Origin: Phascolomyces articulosus
Taxonomy: Eukaryota > Mucoromycota > Mucoromycetes > Mucorales > Lichtheimiaceae
Reading direction: 5' to 3'
Length of the DNA stretch: 64,000 bases
Assembly: GCA_025677815.1 (NCBI GenBank)
Contig: JAIXMP010000021.1
Span: 124,001-188,000, forward strand
Shown: positions 37,185-49,547 of the stretch, in pieces
Numbering within the stretch: the stretch's first letter is position 1
Layout of the letters: each line of letters starts with the position of its first letter
The notes under the pieces: model-generated
The model's input: only the letters and a program-made list of their open reading frames with translations
What the model was told of the DNA's origin: nothing
Database searches by the model: none
Translations under genes and position numbers: made by a program

Positions 37185-37640
37185 TTACGGCGTATACCAT
37201 GGTTCGTTTTGAATAATAAAAAGAGCTACCAGTAAAACACAATGCTCTAGGTACAAAAATGATAAAATATGAATGATCTTATGATTATTCAAATAGTTAC
37301 ATCTGTGACCATCTCGGGAATTCACGACCAACAGACAGGTAAAAGTAAATAGTAGATGGTAAAATAGAATATTAAACATTTTCTTTTTTAATCCGAAAAC
37401 TGCAAAATTATAGAGAAGTGAAGTGTTTGATGAATATAGCCAACAACAAATACAAACGTTTTTATAATATTTGGTTTTTCCATCATCGAAAGATACAGTA
37501 ACCAACATATTCTCAATAAGTGTCACTGTTGATCTTTCTGTCAATAAGAGTAAAACCGATTCTTCTGTATTACAATCATGCAGTTTATGGATAAAACTAG
37601 TCGCCACGACGATCTTCTGGGACTCGACAAAAATATGAAG
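37185..37640 (-). pseudogene. Orphan strand-rich frame, probably decayed
   Basis: On the minus strand, reading down from about 37640, an open stretch without an ATG start encodes FVESQKIVVATSFIHKLHDC, then EESVLLLLTERSTVTLIENM and LVTVSFDDGKTKYYKN. This part has balanced composition and alternating hydrophobic residues, unlike its surroundings. After about 37460 the frame continues to 37185 with AT-biased content and no credible splice. It resembles the orphan first exon at 20.07 kb (…FLVLTEET…SYDNG) and the right-edge frame (…YVLQEDVVTLE…ESF). Family unknown. A gene relic is the best guess. Confidence 0.3.
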
Positions 37641-37886
37641 GAGAAAAAAAAAATTTTCAACACATTCAAAAAAAATATTAAAAAATAATTAGGAATTATG
37701 GAAGTGTCCAGCTAATCATTTTTTTAATTCAGAAATATTGAAAATCGTGCATAACTTAATAAATCCTACTAAGGTGATTAGTAGTATAAAGATACTTTTC
37801 AAAGACAATTTAAGAATAAGATGATGTTTTTGGTAGAATAAATAAGATCAGTACTCAACATGTTGATTCATCAGGTGGGTCATGGT

Positions 37887-37927
37887 AAGTTGAAGTTGCA
37901 AAGTTTATTGAAGCTGAACTTCAACTT
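37887..37927. repeat. Perfect 11-bp inverted repeat
   Basis: AAGTTGAAGTT at 37887-37897 and its exact complement AACTTCAACTT at 37917-37927, separated by 19 nt. It can form a hairpin. A partial third copy (AAGTTGAA) lies just downstream. No termination or transposon context is evident. Confidence 0.85.
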
Positions 37928-38831
37928 CGCTACAAGTTGAAATCTTCATGCATATTTGTTTATTTTTGACCATATTTGATCAACGTGGGTCTTTATTCCG
38001 TACTTTGCTAGCTTTTTTCACTTTTACACTTGAGAGGATATGTCGCAGTTAAAAAAAATTCAGCTTTACTCTCATTCGCTTGGCTTTTTATTCCACCGAG
38101 ATACAAAATGCAACTCCAACTTACTGTGACCCACCCCCATGAAAATGTTCATTTAACTTTTTATATTCAAAAGTGGTCGTGTGCTTGAGTGCAGAGAGAA
38201 AATTCAGCGTATGTATGCATTTTTATTTATAATTATTATTAACTGAAATTTTACCTTATACATAAAAAAAGCGGTACCCAACAAGAATCTTTTACACAGA
38301 AAAAAACATTTTTGAGCAAATTGTTATGGAAACTCTGATGAAGCATCATTTAGATCGTGAGAAAAAAAACTATCATAACATAGAGACACTTGAAATCATG
38401 GTTTAATTGTCGTTCAACCTTTTGATGAATCTTTTTTTAAAATAATGATCAAGAATAAACAGGTCATAAATGAATCTGCAAGTGTTCACGAGAATAGTTT
38501 TAAACATATAACATGAGTTAAGGTCAGGCGAATTTATTTTGGGAGGGGTAAAGAGAAAGAGAATACTGATGACGCGTGAGAAAGTGATATGTGTAACAAA
38601 AGTATATGATAATGGGATATTAATCTAATAAACAAAAACTTCTATAGTAATAATAATATATAAATATAATCAAAATGGAGGAAATATCTTTTATCTTTTT
38701 ATATGTGCGAGTGAATTGGTTGAGTGAGTGAGTGAATGAATAGAATTGATTGCGATGTTTGATGAAATAAAAAAAAAATATGTAATCAATGCATTAAAAA
38801 TATATGTGTGAAAAAGTACGTAAAAGTCTGT

Positions 38832-40079
38832 CTAATTAAGGTATTTGTTATAAAGGCCCTTCAATTGTTCCATAAACACAAACATAAGTGTTGTGTGGGG
38901 TCTATATTATAAAATATATAAAAGACGGTTAAAAATTAATCCACGTTCATCATAACAAGGTTATATATTTTAGAACAGAAAGAGATGAATCTAAATTTAC
39001 CCGATACGCAAATAATGAGCTAAGAAGCCCTTGTAGAGACCACGAACACCTTCGGTACGAGTCATCTTGAAGAAGCAATCCACAGGACTCTTATATAATA
39101 TACCACGACCAGTGACTGGATCCACACCTTGATTATACATACGAGTTGAAATGACATCAAATGGGTTCATAGCAATAGCCACAAGGAAACCAGCAAACAT
39201 CGATGTACCCAAATGAGTACCAACGGAATCAGGTAATCCAAATCGATTAATCATGATATCTTTACCAATCATGTATGTAGGCATTTGAACAGCTGACCCA
39301 ACGCCTGCGCGAGCCATAGCTGCATCTACACCACGATAAATACCCTTGAATCCTTCCTGTTGATAAATACGAGCCAATGCTGTCCATGCTGAGCGAATTT
39401 CATGTTGATGACCAATTTGTTTAAATACTGGCGAAAACGATTGTTGTCGAGTCTTGATCAGGTATAATGGAGAGCCGAGCATAGCACCGGTAATACCAGC
39501 CACCGCACCCGCAAAAATACCGGCACCCAATAAAGCTTGCTCAGATCGTAAACCCAATGCATCCACAACACCACCTCTTACAGGTTCATAAAGACCTATC
39601 CGACTACCATTCAAACAAATTTGATAAAAGTAGGCAACACCTAAACCACGTTGAAGCCCTCGGATACCTTCATGTTTAAATACCACTTGCATGGCTTGAA
39701 AGGTATTATGATAGGGTCGAGCAGAAGCTGAAAGTTGACCTGCTCGAACAAGTTCACCTTGCAATTGTAACCGGGTTTTCACTACCTTTTATCATAGTGA
39801 ATCGTCAATAAAAAAAAGTTTCAGGTATAAATGGTAAAATGATCCTCAGCCCCCTCGTTTTTTTTTCTCCCCTTTATATTAGAATGGAGTCGACAACGAA
39901 AGAAAAAGGTTTGAAATAAAATATACCTCGGTGGGATTTGTAAAAGTAACAGCACCACAAGCAGCTAAACCACCAATGACAAAACCAACAGCTGTTTCCT
40001 TTGCTTTGCTCGGGATTTGTTTAGGGACAGTAGCAGGAGCTGGAGCAGTTGTTTGAATTGATTCCGAAGTTGCAGCCAT
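38832..40079 (-). CDS. Mitochondrial carrier, Oac1/SLC25A34-35-like
   Basis: Inner-membrane solute carrier; the closest family by motif is yeast Oac1 (oxaloacetate, sulfate, malonate and others) and animal SLC25A34/35. Exons on the complement: 40079..39927, 39785..39001, 38901..38832, giving 335 residues. The last exon was found by following a GTAAAT donor that a plain reading frame would treat as a stop; it adds GPHTTLMFVFMEQLKGLY, the expected sixth-helix ending. Three carrier repeats are visible with signatures FTNPTEVVKTRLQLQ, LGSPLYLIKTRQQ and AMNPFDVISTRMYNQG; the last is close to the Oac1/SLC25A35 contact region. An Ala/Thr/Pro-rich N-terminal extension of about 30 residues precedes helix 1. 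Divergent from the BCAS3-like gene across 1.13 kb. Transport of oxaloacetate fits PEPCK 13 kb away, but the substrate is inferred. Confidence 0.92.
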
Positions 40080-41209
40080 TTTTTTTTATTGTCAATGGAG
40101 ATACAAAGTAAAAGGAAACCAGAAAATTAAAAAAAGAGGAAAAAGGAATGGAGAGAGCGAAAACAGATTTCCCCCTTTTTTTTGTGTGTTGTTACCCCGT
40201 CGCACTCATTGGCTATGCGGGGTTGCTGTTTTACTATGTTTTCCTATTTTTATATATAAAATTGATGTTTCAAGAGTAGGGATTAACCAATGGTAACTTA
40301 CTATTTACAATAATGCAATCATCACCATCATCTTAGAAACTAAGATTATAATATGAACTTCAATGATATAAAAGATCAATTATCCAATTCAATTCGTAAA
40401 TCTAGTTCAGGTACAATTTTATTATTACTCATATTTTAAACTTTGATAATCATTTGATCAGTAAGACGTTCAATCGCCTGACTCATTCTCACTCTCTCTT
40501 TAGTATTTTACAAGTATATATCGTCATCGTCGTCATCGTCATCTCCTCAGTACCAACGGCAGCAGTGGTATTATTACTGTACATAGTAATAGTTAGTTGA
40601 TTTCATTTTTATATGTTTTAAATATGCAATGACTGCCGATGGATTGATTGGTTTATATATAAAATGTTTTAATGCTGTAATGTAATTAATCAGGGAAAAA
40701 AATCACTTATCAAAAAATCTCGTGACCTTCACTACTGAGATGATTTTTTGGGTATTACAAAAACCCATTCATGCGTTTCTATCTTTTGCTCTTTCTCTCT
40801 TTGCTCAACACTCTCCTCCCCTTTTATTATAATTATACATTTTCACTCACAACGCACACTCACAACTTTTATATATAATTTACCATCACTTCATTAATTC
40901 ACATTTGAATCCCTTTCCCATCACTTGTCAATACTTTATATATCAAAAACGAAAAAAAAAAAGAAAAAACTTTCGACTCTATTCCTTCTTATTTTTATAT
41001 AACGACCCAACATTTTCTTTTTGAAATATCATTTATAAAACAACACTCAAACAATCGCTTTATTATTTATACATTCAATTCACTTATTCTTACTTCTTTT
41101 CATAAACAACAATCCCTTTCATTTTTTTCATATATAAACTCACATACCTTATATATATATATAAATACATTCAAACTTTCTCTCTCACTCTTTCTTTTTG
41201 TTGAATTCA
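40080..41209. promoter_or_regulatory. Divergent promoter region: carrier (-) and BCAS3-like (+)
   Basis: 1130 bp shared upstream region. Close to the carrier gene, at 40194-40223, ACCCCG and CGGGGT form a 6-bp inverted repeat with an 18-bp spacer; the right arm includes GCGGGG, which fits the SYGGRG site of CreA/Mig1-type repressors. Inside the spacer ATTGG (40208-40212) is a reverse CCAAT box. The BCAS3 side is pyrimidine-rich (CTCTCTCACTC, TTTCTTTTTG) with a TA-rich block (about 41150-41168) 40-60 bp before the ATG. Function is inferred from motif matches only. Confidence 0.45.
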
Positions 41210-44200
41210 ATGAGCCAACCAACCAACGTTTACTCGGGTGTCCGTGCAGAACCTCGGTTCTTAAGGTAAAAAATATATATAGACTTTTCACCCTCCCTCC
41301 TCCTCCTTCCCCTAAATCTAGATTTAAACAAAAAAGAAACTTTGAAAAAATGAATTAACAATTTTCTCTCTTTTTTTATTTTCTCTCTTTTTTTATTTTC
41401 TCTCAAAAGGGATCCAACTTCACTCGAGTTCATTTCGTCTGGTTTGTCTCGCTTTTCTTCTTATGTTGCTTCAAACCTGCCAAAACGAAAACCCAGTTTT
41501 CCTTATAATGATCCAACACTTTTTGCTTATCATCAACAACAGCATCACCAACCACCTCCTCCTCCACCTTCTCCTGCTACTCCAGTGAGTAGTAGTCTGG
41601 ATGATAAGCAACAACAAGAGATAGACGATGAGACGGATAATATCACTTATTCTGCTTTTCAAAAATTAGATGGTGATGCAAGGTAGAACTATAACTTTTC
41701 AAATCTTTCACACTTAAGTACATCCATTGCATACAAAAAGATACACCCCTTAACAACCCATGGCCTATTTTTTTTATATATGCAAAACAAAAAAAAATAG
41801 TTCTCTATGCTTGTTACTAGGTTATGCAGATGGGTTTCAAGTATGGAATATTGCCAACCCCGATAATATTCATGAAATATGCTCAATTCGAGATGAAGAA
41901 ACATATGGCGTCGTATCTTATCTTCATGTACTTGCTAATCCAAGCATAAATGATACAGAAGAAGATCCTTTCAGTAATGATAGACCGTTATTGGCTGTAG
42001 TGTAAGTGATGCTTATCATTCTTATTCATTTGGTAAAAAAAAATTAGGGAAGAATTAAGTTTATCAAAGGGCGTGAGGAGGGAGAGAAAAAGATTCCTTG
42101 ATACGTTATCAAAAACTAAAACAAAAAATTATATAGATCATCTGCTCGAGATACTTTTATAGACGGTGATACATTTGGTGGAGGGATGGATATGGGACAT
42201 TACCATCAACATGGACGAAGCGAATCGATTTCTTCAGGAAGATCCAACAATTCATCAGCACCATCTACGTTACGTCTATATTCATTAAAGACACACCGCG
42301 TTGTCAAGGAATTCCCTGTTTTTTTGGATGACGCAGAAGAAGAAATGCGTATTACGAATATTCAAAGTAATGGTACTGCTATTGTTATTGTAAGTAACAT
42401 ACAACAAAAAATAAGCTTTATGTATGGGTGAGAGGACGAATTATCGTGTAACCTTTTGAGAAAACTCCCTTAAATAAAATAGAAAACACTCAACATTTTC
42501 TTTTACATGATGATAAAAAAACCACCCGTAGGGATGCACGACACAAACGAATTCAATCCTTCAAATTATATCCTCTCGAACATTATCCAACCTTTCAGCA
42601 CCCATTATGGATGTTGCATATGACGTAAATGGCCCTGTGTTCTCGTTAGGATCACGATTTTTAGCGTATGGCACGAGCTCTCCTGTACTGAACGCCGATC
42701 CAGTCATGGGGCAACATAATAAGGGTATTAGTGGAGCTGGATTAGGAGTATTACAAGGTGATAAGGACGTAAAAGGTGCAGCAAAGGATATTGCAAAAGA
42801 AGTCGTGAGTGGTGTCAAAACATTGGGTGAATTTGGTTATCAAACTTTATCAAATTATTTCAATAATCAGGCTATGCAGCAACAACAACCGCATCAACCT
42901 GATAAACTGATGATTGGCAATGCAAATCAACGCGCAGCAGCTGCGGCGGCTGCAGCTGCAATGTCACCGGTAGCAGGACCTATGCGTCATGAAGATCGTG
43001 CTGTTAGTCCTGTTTCAGCAACTTCATCCATAGCAGGGAGTGTTGTAACAGCCGTAGCATCGACATCCGCTACAGCAGGAAATAAAAAACCGCAACAACC
43101 TTCTGGAATGGTAATATACTTCAACCTTTTATGAGAAGTTGGAAAAATGAATGTGGAAAAAAATTGGATGGATTCTATTTTTGTTGACACATAAAAAATA
43201 ATGTTATGATAGATCATGATTCGAGATGTTGCCAAGTTACCTAACATGCCAACTAGAAATATGTCACCCTCACTTGTTGCTCATTTCCGACCACATACAC
43301 ACCCATTGTCTTGTTTAGCATTTAATGATGCGGGAACGTTACTCATGTCTGCATCGAAACAAGGGCATTCATTCCATATTTTTGCCATTATGCCAAGTAG
43401 TACAACACCAGGCAACGTATCGCATCTTTACACATTAGCTCGTGGATACACGGATGCCCAAGTTGAGGATTGCCATTTCTCAGCTGACTCCATGTGGTGT
43501 TCCGTCAGCACTGCTCGTGGAACAACTCATGTGTATGCAATTAATCCATATGGCGGTAAACCAGAAATCACCGGTCATGTTAATGGTAGAGTCAATAATC
43601 CTATTATTCGACCATGGTTACATGGAGCACGTATTTCGGAAAAGGTAGATAGCTCTCTTTTTTATTATTATTAGTTCTATTGGTAGTGCAGATACTGATT
43701 AATTCAATAATAATGAATATAAAAATACTAGGGTACATCCATCAATTCAGTGGCACGTATTAAGCAACGTCGTGTCATGTATAACGATCCAACCAATGAC
43801 GATCAGATTCCTCCTTTTTCTCAACAGCAACAGCAACAACATATACCCACTTCACCCTATTACCCCATCAATACCAATCCTGCAAATCTGCCACATCATC
43901 GGGGCACGACTAATAGCATTCCTCGACAACCACGTGCAAAACTTGCATCCATATTTTTGTTACCCTCTAAATCACCCTATTTGGTCAATGTTTCGCGTGC
44001 GAACCTTCAAAGAAATACTGATAATTATGCAGCATCCTCCTCATCATTCAAAGCATTCAAACAACAAGCATCTTCCAGTCTTGGATCTATGCTTTCCTCC
44101 TTTGGTTCAAGCATTAGTAGTACCGACTCCTCCTCATCTTTGTCAGCAAGACAACAACAACAACAAAATAACACGGCTCCATGGACATCCGCTCATGATA

Positions 44201-45619
44201 AACTCTCGGATAATCGACTTTTTGGATTTGATGAAGAAGAACTTTCTGCTGTGGATGATGATAGCCGATTACTTCAAGACGATAAAAATATTGGATATCA
44301 AGATATTTATTCTATTCATCCACGTGGTATACTAACGCTTCATCGATGTTGGATTAGTAAATCAGTCGTACGCAAACGAGAACAAGCACGTACTATTGAA
44401 AAGTTGGATTTGGTTGTCAAACAAGAAGATGTGGCAGAATGGGCAATGGCTCGTACAGCTGAATGGGAACAAGTGAAGATCCCATTGACGACGACTACAC
44501 CTACCACTACTCCCATCAGTATTAGTCCTACCAGTAGTGCTATTGCAAATAACACCATTGCAGAACAACTTGAGCAAGTGATTGATGATGAAGCCGAAGA
44601 TGGAGAAGAGGAAGAGAAAGAACCACAGCAGCAACAACCACAGAAACAGCAAGATAGAAATAATACTCCTGCACATCACAAACGAAAGCACGCAAGGCCA
44701 TGGCTTTCTCATGCTGAAATCATGACTTATGCTACGGGTGATGAACTTCCTTTATGGTCATCGGTACAATTCAGTTTACAAACATATTCTGAAGATGTAT
44801 CAACACTTCGCCATAAATTATGGACCACAGGAGAACTGCCTGCTTCAAAAGCTGTTGTTGTACGACGTGATATGCCTGAACCTTATTCAAGACGCATTGA
44901 TAGAGTGGGTAAAACATCTGCACGGATTTCAAGTCCAAATGAAGAAAACTTAGACGACGCTTTGGCTGAATTAGAAGGTAAAAATCATCGAAAGAGAATA
45001 TGATCATAAAAAAATGGGAAATTTTATATAAAAATTATAATATATCCATCATATAGATAATCTTTCCAAGGCAATGCAAACAACATTTACAACACCCTCT
45101 CCAACAGCATTAATCTCAGGATCTTATGGAAGTGGTAGTCCCTATAAAAGGAATGGATATTTACAACAGCCTTTAGTTCCAGGTGTCACTGGAGGTCGAC
45201 CATCCACTGCACCATCAGCTATTTCATTTGAAGATGCTCAATTAATCAGTATGGGAAGTGGACCAAGTCCTGAAGATTTGCTTTCACTCGATCCACGTTT
45301 TAGTAACAATAGTACTGTTCGTGGGAATGGTAGCAGTATTATATTACCTTCAAGCAGTAATGGATCCTTGATTCAGTTTGAAGATGATGATAGTATGATT
45401 GGGAACAATAGTGTTCATGATACATTGAGCAGCAAAGACGAAGCCATTCGCTTAGGTGCTGAAGACGATGAAGAGGTGGATGTGACATTGCATCATCCAC
45501 ATGAAGCCTCACCTCCCTCATCCGTGATAGACCAACAAGTGTTCTCGCCCGATGGAGATAATGAGATGGCATATCCAAGTGAATCCATCATCATCGACCG
45601 AGATCAACATCATTTTTAA
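41210..45619 (+). CDS. BCAS3-like WD40 protein
   Basis: BCAS3 family: WD40 beta-propeller proteins that bind phosphoinositides and, with PHAF1, associate with autophagosome formation sites in animals; fungal roles are largely unstudied. Eight exons: 41210..41265, 41410..41682, 41801..42001, 42137..42389, 42532..43110, 43213..43644, 43732..44977, 45057..45619, giving 1200 residues. Propeller strands are visible in LCLLLGYADGFQVWNI, LRLYSLKTHRVVKEFP, GPVFSLGSRFLAYGT, VAHFRPHTHPLSCLAFND followed by GTLLMSASKQGHSFHIF, and ADSMWCSVSTARGTTHVYAI. The conserved C-terminal BCAS3 domain begins near ASIFLLPSKSPYLVNV and includes YSIHPRGILTLHRCWISK and EWAMARTAEWEQVKI. The protein carries Q-, A- and S-rich insertions, which make it longer than animal BCAS3. 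The start is the ATG of the short first exon after a pyrimidine-rich leader. Convergent with the SnoaL-like gene. Confidence 0.92.
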
Positions 45620-46033
45620 ATTCTTTCTATTTTGTTTTTTATTTGCTTTTTTATTTTTACGTGTGTGTGTGTGTATTTAAGCTTGATTCCATTTCCCATT
45701 TCCTTTTTTTCCCTTCCTAACCCTCCCCTCTCCATCATTTTTCTCTCTCCATCACTATTATATATATATATATATATATATATCAAGAGTTACTTTTTTT
45801 GTAGTTAGAGGAGAGAAAGGAGGGATTACTTTCTGTACAAAACATATAAATATATACATATTACTCATTACTACTACCTTGTTTATATTAAAAAAAACCG
45901 AAAAAATATATATAACCAAATATAAATCTAAATCATTACCATCATCGTCTTATCACATCATCTTTATTGTTATTACTATTATTACTGTTATTATATAAAC
46001 ACATTTATATATTTGTATACTAAAAACAAAAAA
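45620..46033. other. Intergenic between convergent genes, with microsatellites
   Basis: 414 bp. A short GTGTGTGTGTGTGT run lies near 45661-45675, and a TA run at about 45761-45783. Otherwise AT-rich 3' UTR sequence. Confidence 0.65.
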
Positions 46034-46692
46034 CTACCAATGTTTTTCTGATATATAAACAGTATTCACATCAGTGACATCATCTGTGAACCATCGTTCT
46101 TCTTGAGTGATTTTAATATTATTGCCACTCATTTGTCGCTTTCTCATCTTTCCTTCTTCATTAAAAGTCCAATCCTCTAATCCGTAGGCTCTATACCACT
46201 GGCCGCTTTTATCATGAAATTCATACCAAAATTGTACAGCAATCTTGTTATCCGTAAAGGCAAACAATTCCTTGCGTAATCGATAACCTTGCTCGTTTTC
46301 CCATTTTTTCTTTAGAAATTCTTTAATCTTATCATGCCCAACAAAGAATTGGTCACGATTTCGCCAAATAGAGTCTTCAGTGTAACCTATTTTTTTTTAT
46401 AAGCCCTTCTTGTGTCAGCTACCTCATTTTGAATTGTAGGATGAATTAAAGTGAATACATTCTTTTTACCTTTGTAAACGACAGTGTAATCTTTTGTATT
46501 CCATAAATCTTGGGCAAATTTTACTTTCTGATATGCTGTTTCTTGAGTGAAAGGAGGAACCAAATTCGCCATGGTTATGTTGTTATTTGGTGTTAATAGT
46601 GAAGATTTAACAAAGGGTAAAAATAATGAAATTATAATCAAGGCAAAAACAGTTGGAGAAACTGTAGGTTTTAAGTGAAAGAGAGAGGACAT
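46034..46692 (-). CDS. SnoaL-like / DUF1348 nuclear-transport-factor-2-fold protein
   Basis: Small alpha+beta barrel protein of unknown function. Exon 2 is 46386..46034 on the complement; exon 1 ends at 46470 and begins at either ATG 46692 or ATG 46572, in the same frame. Family blocks are PPFTQETAYQKVKFAQDLWN, YTEDSIWRNRDQFFVGHDKI, KEFLKKKWENEQGYRLRKEL and NKIAVQFWYEFHD-GQWYRAYGLEDW-F. The short form (151 residues) matches the usual family length and its ATG has a good context (ACCATGGCG). The long form (191 residues) adds a hydrophobic segment (VFALIIISLFLPFVKSSLL) that looks like a signal peptide or anchor; a TATATAAA box sits about 50 bp before that first ATG. Both forms may be made; the span given is the long one. 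Confidence 0.9.
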
Positions 46693-46740
46693 AATTCAGT
46701 AATGTTTAATGGGATGATATCTATTTTTTTTTCGCTTAAA

Positions 46741-46748
46741 TTTATATA
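46741..46748 (-). promoter_or_regulatory. TATA box of the SnoaL-like gene
   Basis: TATATAAA on the minus strand, 49 bp before the distal ATG (46692) and about 170 bp before the proximal ATG (46572). Its position favours a transcript that includes the distal ATG. Confidence 0.5.
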
Positions 46749-48652
46749 AGGTTTAATGAAACTGCGCCTCAAGCGTAACTATTTATATAAACAGCAAGTT
46801 GATTCTTTTTTTTTTTTTTGAGGATCTGAAGGAAATCTCGGTCAATTGTTAACATATCAGATAAGGAGGTCAATTAGTAATCCAACGACAAGAGACGTGT
46901 TTTTATAAAAATAAAAAGTCGTCATTGATATCTCATACAATTGGATGGTAACAAAATATAGCTACCGTTTGATGAAATGGTAACGAAATAAGTAACAGTT
47001 GCTTATTAATTGAACTGATCCGATAATAAATATGTTGTTTATATAGTAATCACAACATCGATGTAATAGAAGGCGAATTTAGTCCTGGACATTAAGAAAT
47101 GTATCTTGCAGTGTTCTTTTGGAATTGCTCCCCTGTCAAAATTTAATTTATACTCATTTAATATTGATATTGAGATGGCTGATGGTATTAGTCAGTAGTA
47201 TTGTAAGAAATTAAATATCATCTGTGTAATACGGGTTTAAAGGGCTATATACCCATCACATCGACCTAATATTTATGATGATGCCATCAGGGTTTTATGC
47301 ATATATTCATAGGCAAATGTTGATTGTTCGATGGATTTTTGTTTCTTAACTATATACAGATAGGATATATTAATACAAAACTGTATTACAGATTAATGCT
47401 TTAATAGAGTTACTAATCTTGCTTTATAGTGTATCCAAATACATATACCATCCGCTTCATGACGGCGTTTTCGTCTATATTGATTAAAGCTTCCATGTTG
47501 CTTGTTATGGCATACACTCTTGTTTGATAACATTATAGCTAATGTGAACCGGCTCTTCCGGATTTTCTTCTTTACTAACTTTATATTTCATTTTCTTATA
47601 ATAGCTCTATAGTATGTGATTTAGGGATGTAAATATAGTAATGCATGTTACATATAGCTATGAATGTTGCTCCATAATGTGACTCAATGAAACAATTGCC
47701 AATAAATTGCATTTTATGTTTTTAGTATAGATATTGCTACTTATAAATACGTATCTACATAACAATGGCTAATAACTTAGAGTTTCCCCAGTAGCTAACC
47801 AATCATAATAAAATGGTTACGTTTTTCGTTGAAACGAGCTGCGAAACAAAATTATGCTTTATGTGGATTCTTGGTATCACACCATTGCATTATTAATAAC
47901 GTGTGAAACTATCAATTCCATCACCCATCAAAGATTTATAATCCAGTACGTAACGTTTTATACCTCTTAAATATATTCTTAAGTATTATTTTATATGTAG
48001 GGCCGTAAAAAAGATTCACAACCATTGTTTTTTAAGCTTGGATATTTTATAAAATTATACCTTTGTGCCTTTGATGCTTTATAGAAAATGTCATCGATCC
48101 GGTTCTATTCTTATATTACTTTCTCAAACTTTACTTTGACGTATACAATGTTTACAGCTCTTGAAGTAACACTGTTATTGTTTCATCACTTTTCATCTTT
48201 TGCATTAAAACAGTTGGTTTCAAAAGAGCATTTATTATTCTCGCACATAGGTGAAGGCATGACCAAGTAATATTGGGCATGTTTCAGACCTATTGTAAAG
48301 TATCAATCTCGATCTTGTCTTGGAGAAACAAAAGGTGATTGAGATGGCGAAATAAAAAAAATTCAAAACTTTAAGGTATTATTTTAATAGAATATAAACT
48401 ATTAATACTCGAATTTGTTTGTTAAATAATGTAAAAAGAATGAATGTTGTACAATAATAAGAAAAAATACAAACTATAAGTTATTATATGATATGGGATA
48501 TTGATGGATGAAAAGGATGTTAAATGAAGGTATGTAATCAAAACAAAATGAGGAACGAGATGTAAAACAAGACTGAAAAAAAAACTTCTTGAGTAAAGAA
48601 AAAACATGGAACAAAAGAGCAAGAAAATCAAAAGTGTCTAGTACCAATATTT
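46749..48652. other. AT-rich intergenic region
   Basis: 1904 bp upstream of the SnoaL-like gene and downstream of the HPP gene. No conserved frame, RNA gene or repeat was recognised; a 60-codon frame at 48088-48270 is not supported. Confidence 0.55.
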
Positions 48653-49547
48653 CTAAGGTGTATGGAATCTAGCAGCGATATTTCTCAAAACTTCTTCTTC
48701 ATCTGGGTTCAACTTGTCGACTGGTATAGTTTCTCCAAAGATGACCAAAGAACGAAAATCTTCTGCGACTGTTTCTTTGGATGAGTCATTCGTTGCCAAG
48801 GAAGTCTCTATATCATTTTTTGGAGGAGCAAGGGTAGCCGCAGACCACCAATACACCGGGTATCGACGTTCAATATTATCAATCAATAAAGCAAGCACCA
48901 ATAAAATAACACTGGATAACATCATGATGCCAATATATAACCATCCAAGGTTACCAATATCGACTTGAGCCAGGGGTAAAAGGGCAGTTGCTCCTGAAGG
49001 TGGGTGAGTTGTCTTTGTGAGTTGCATACATACAATCGTCAAGGAAACACTAGTTGCTCCACCTATCCAACGAGCAGCGGTATAATATTGTTCTGGTGTG
49101 TTAATTTCGAGAAACAATTTGTGAATGCATACACCAATAAATGACGCAATGAGATTGCCGCCCATTAGAGCACGCGGTTGTGCTAATGGCGCTTCAATAG
49201 CACCATAGACTAAAACCGCACTGGCACCCTAATATAAATAATATGGCAATAAGTAGTCATGGAGGTTAGTTTTCTAGATAAAGTAAAATGATAAGATAAC
49301 AATAAATTGTTATTTCTTTCAAAATAAAAAGGAGGTACTTTACACAACTTGCGGCCACCATTGGGACATTGAGATCTTGAAATACTTTTGTATATGTAAA
49401 GAGAATCTCCAATACACTCAAACCAAGAAAAGCACCAAAGAACGACCATAGACATGTACGCCACAATGGAATCGTTCGTGGCGTTCCTTTTCGCCTACCT
49501 AAAAAATGTTGAATCCATCGCACTAATTCGTCGAGATAATCACTCAT
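48653..49547 (-). CDS. HPP-family integral membrane protein
   Basis: HPP-domain membrane protein; in plants and cyanobacteria members transport nitrite, while fungal members are uncharacterised. Two exons on the complement: 49547..49344 and 49228..48653, giving 259 residues. The defining motif is HPPSGATALLP (in TKTTHPPSGATALLPLAQVD). Other family marks are PRTIPLWRTCLWSFFGAFLG (first helix), VPMVAASCGASAVLVYGAIEAPLAQPRALMGG split into exons at ASC|GAS, and a last helix LYIGIMMLSSVILLVLALLI followed by RRYPVYWW. At least four membrane segments are visible. The C-terminal 70 residues are hydrophilic and acidic. Between the SnoaL-like and BAG genes, all minus strand but widely spaced. Confidence 0.94.

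Larger units (their letters stand above)
34065..38831. other. Gene desert between the velvet and carrier genes
   Basis: 4767 bp, strongly AT-rich. The first ~350 bp are the velvet promoter, with a GC-richer patch at 34335-34375. An A18 run lies at 35781-35798. A perfect 11-bp inverted repeat (37887-37927) and an exon-like minus-strand frame (about 37480-37640) are listed separately. Other frames (e.g. 34515-34784, 35138-35637 minus) have only AT-driven composition. No tRNA was seen. Confidence 0.5.
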
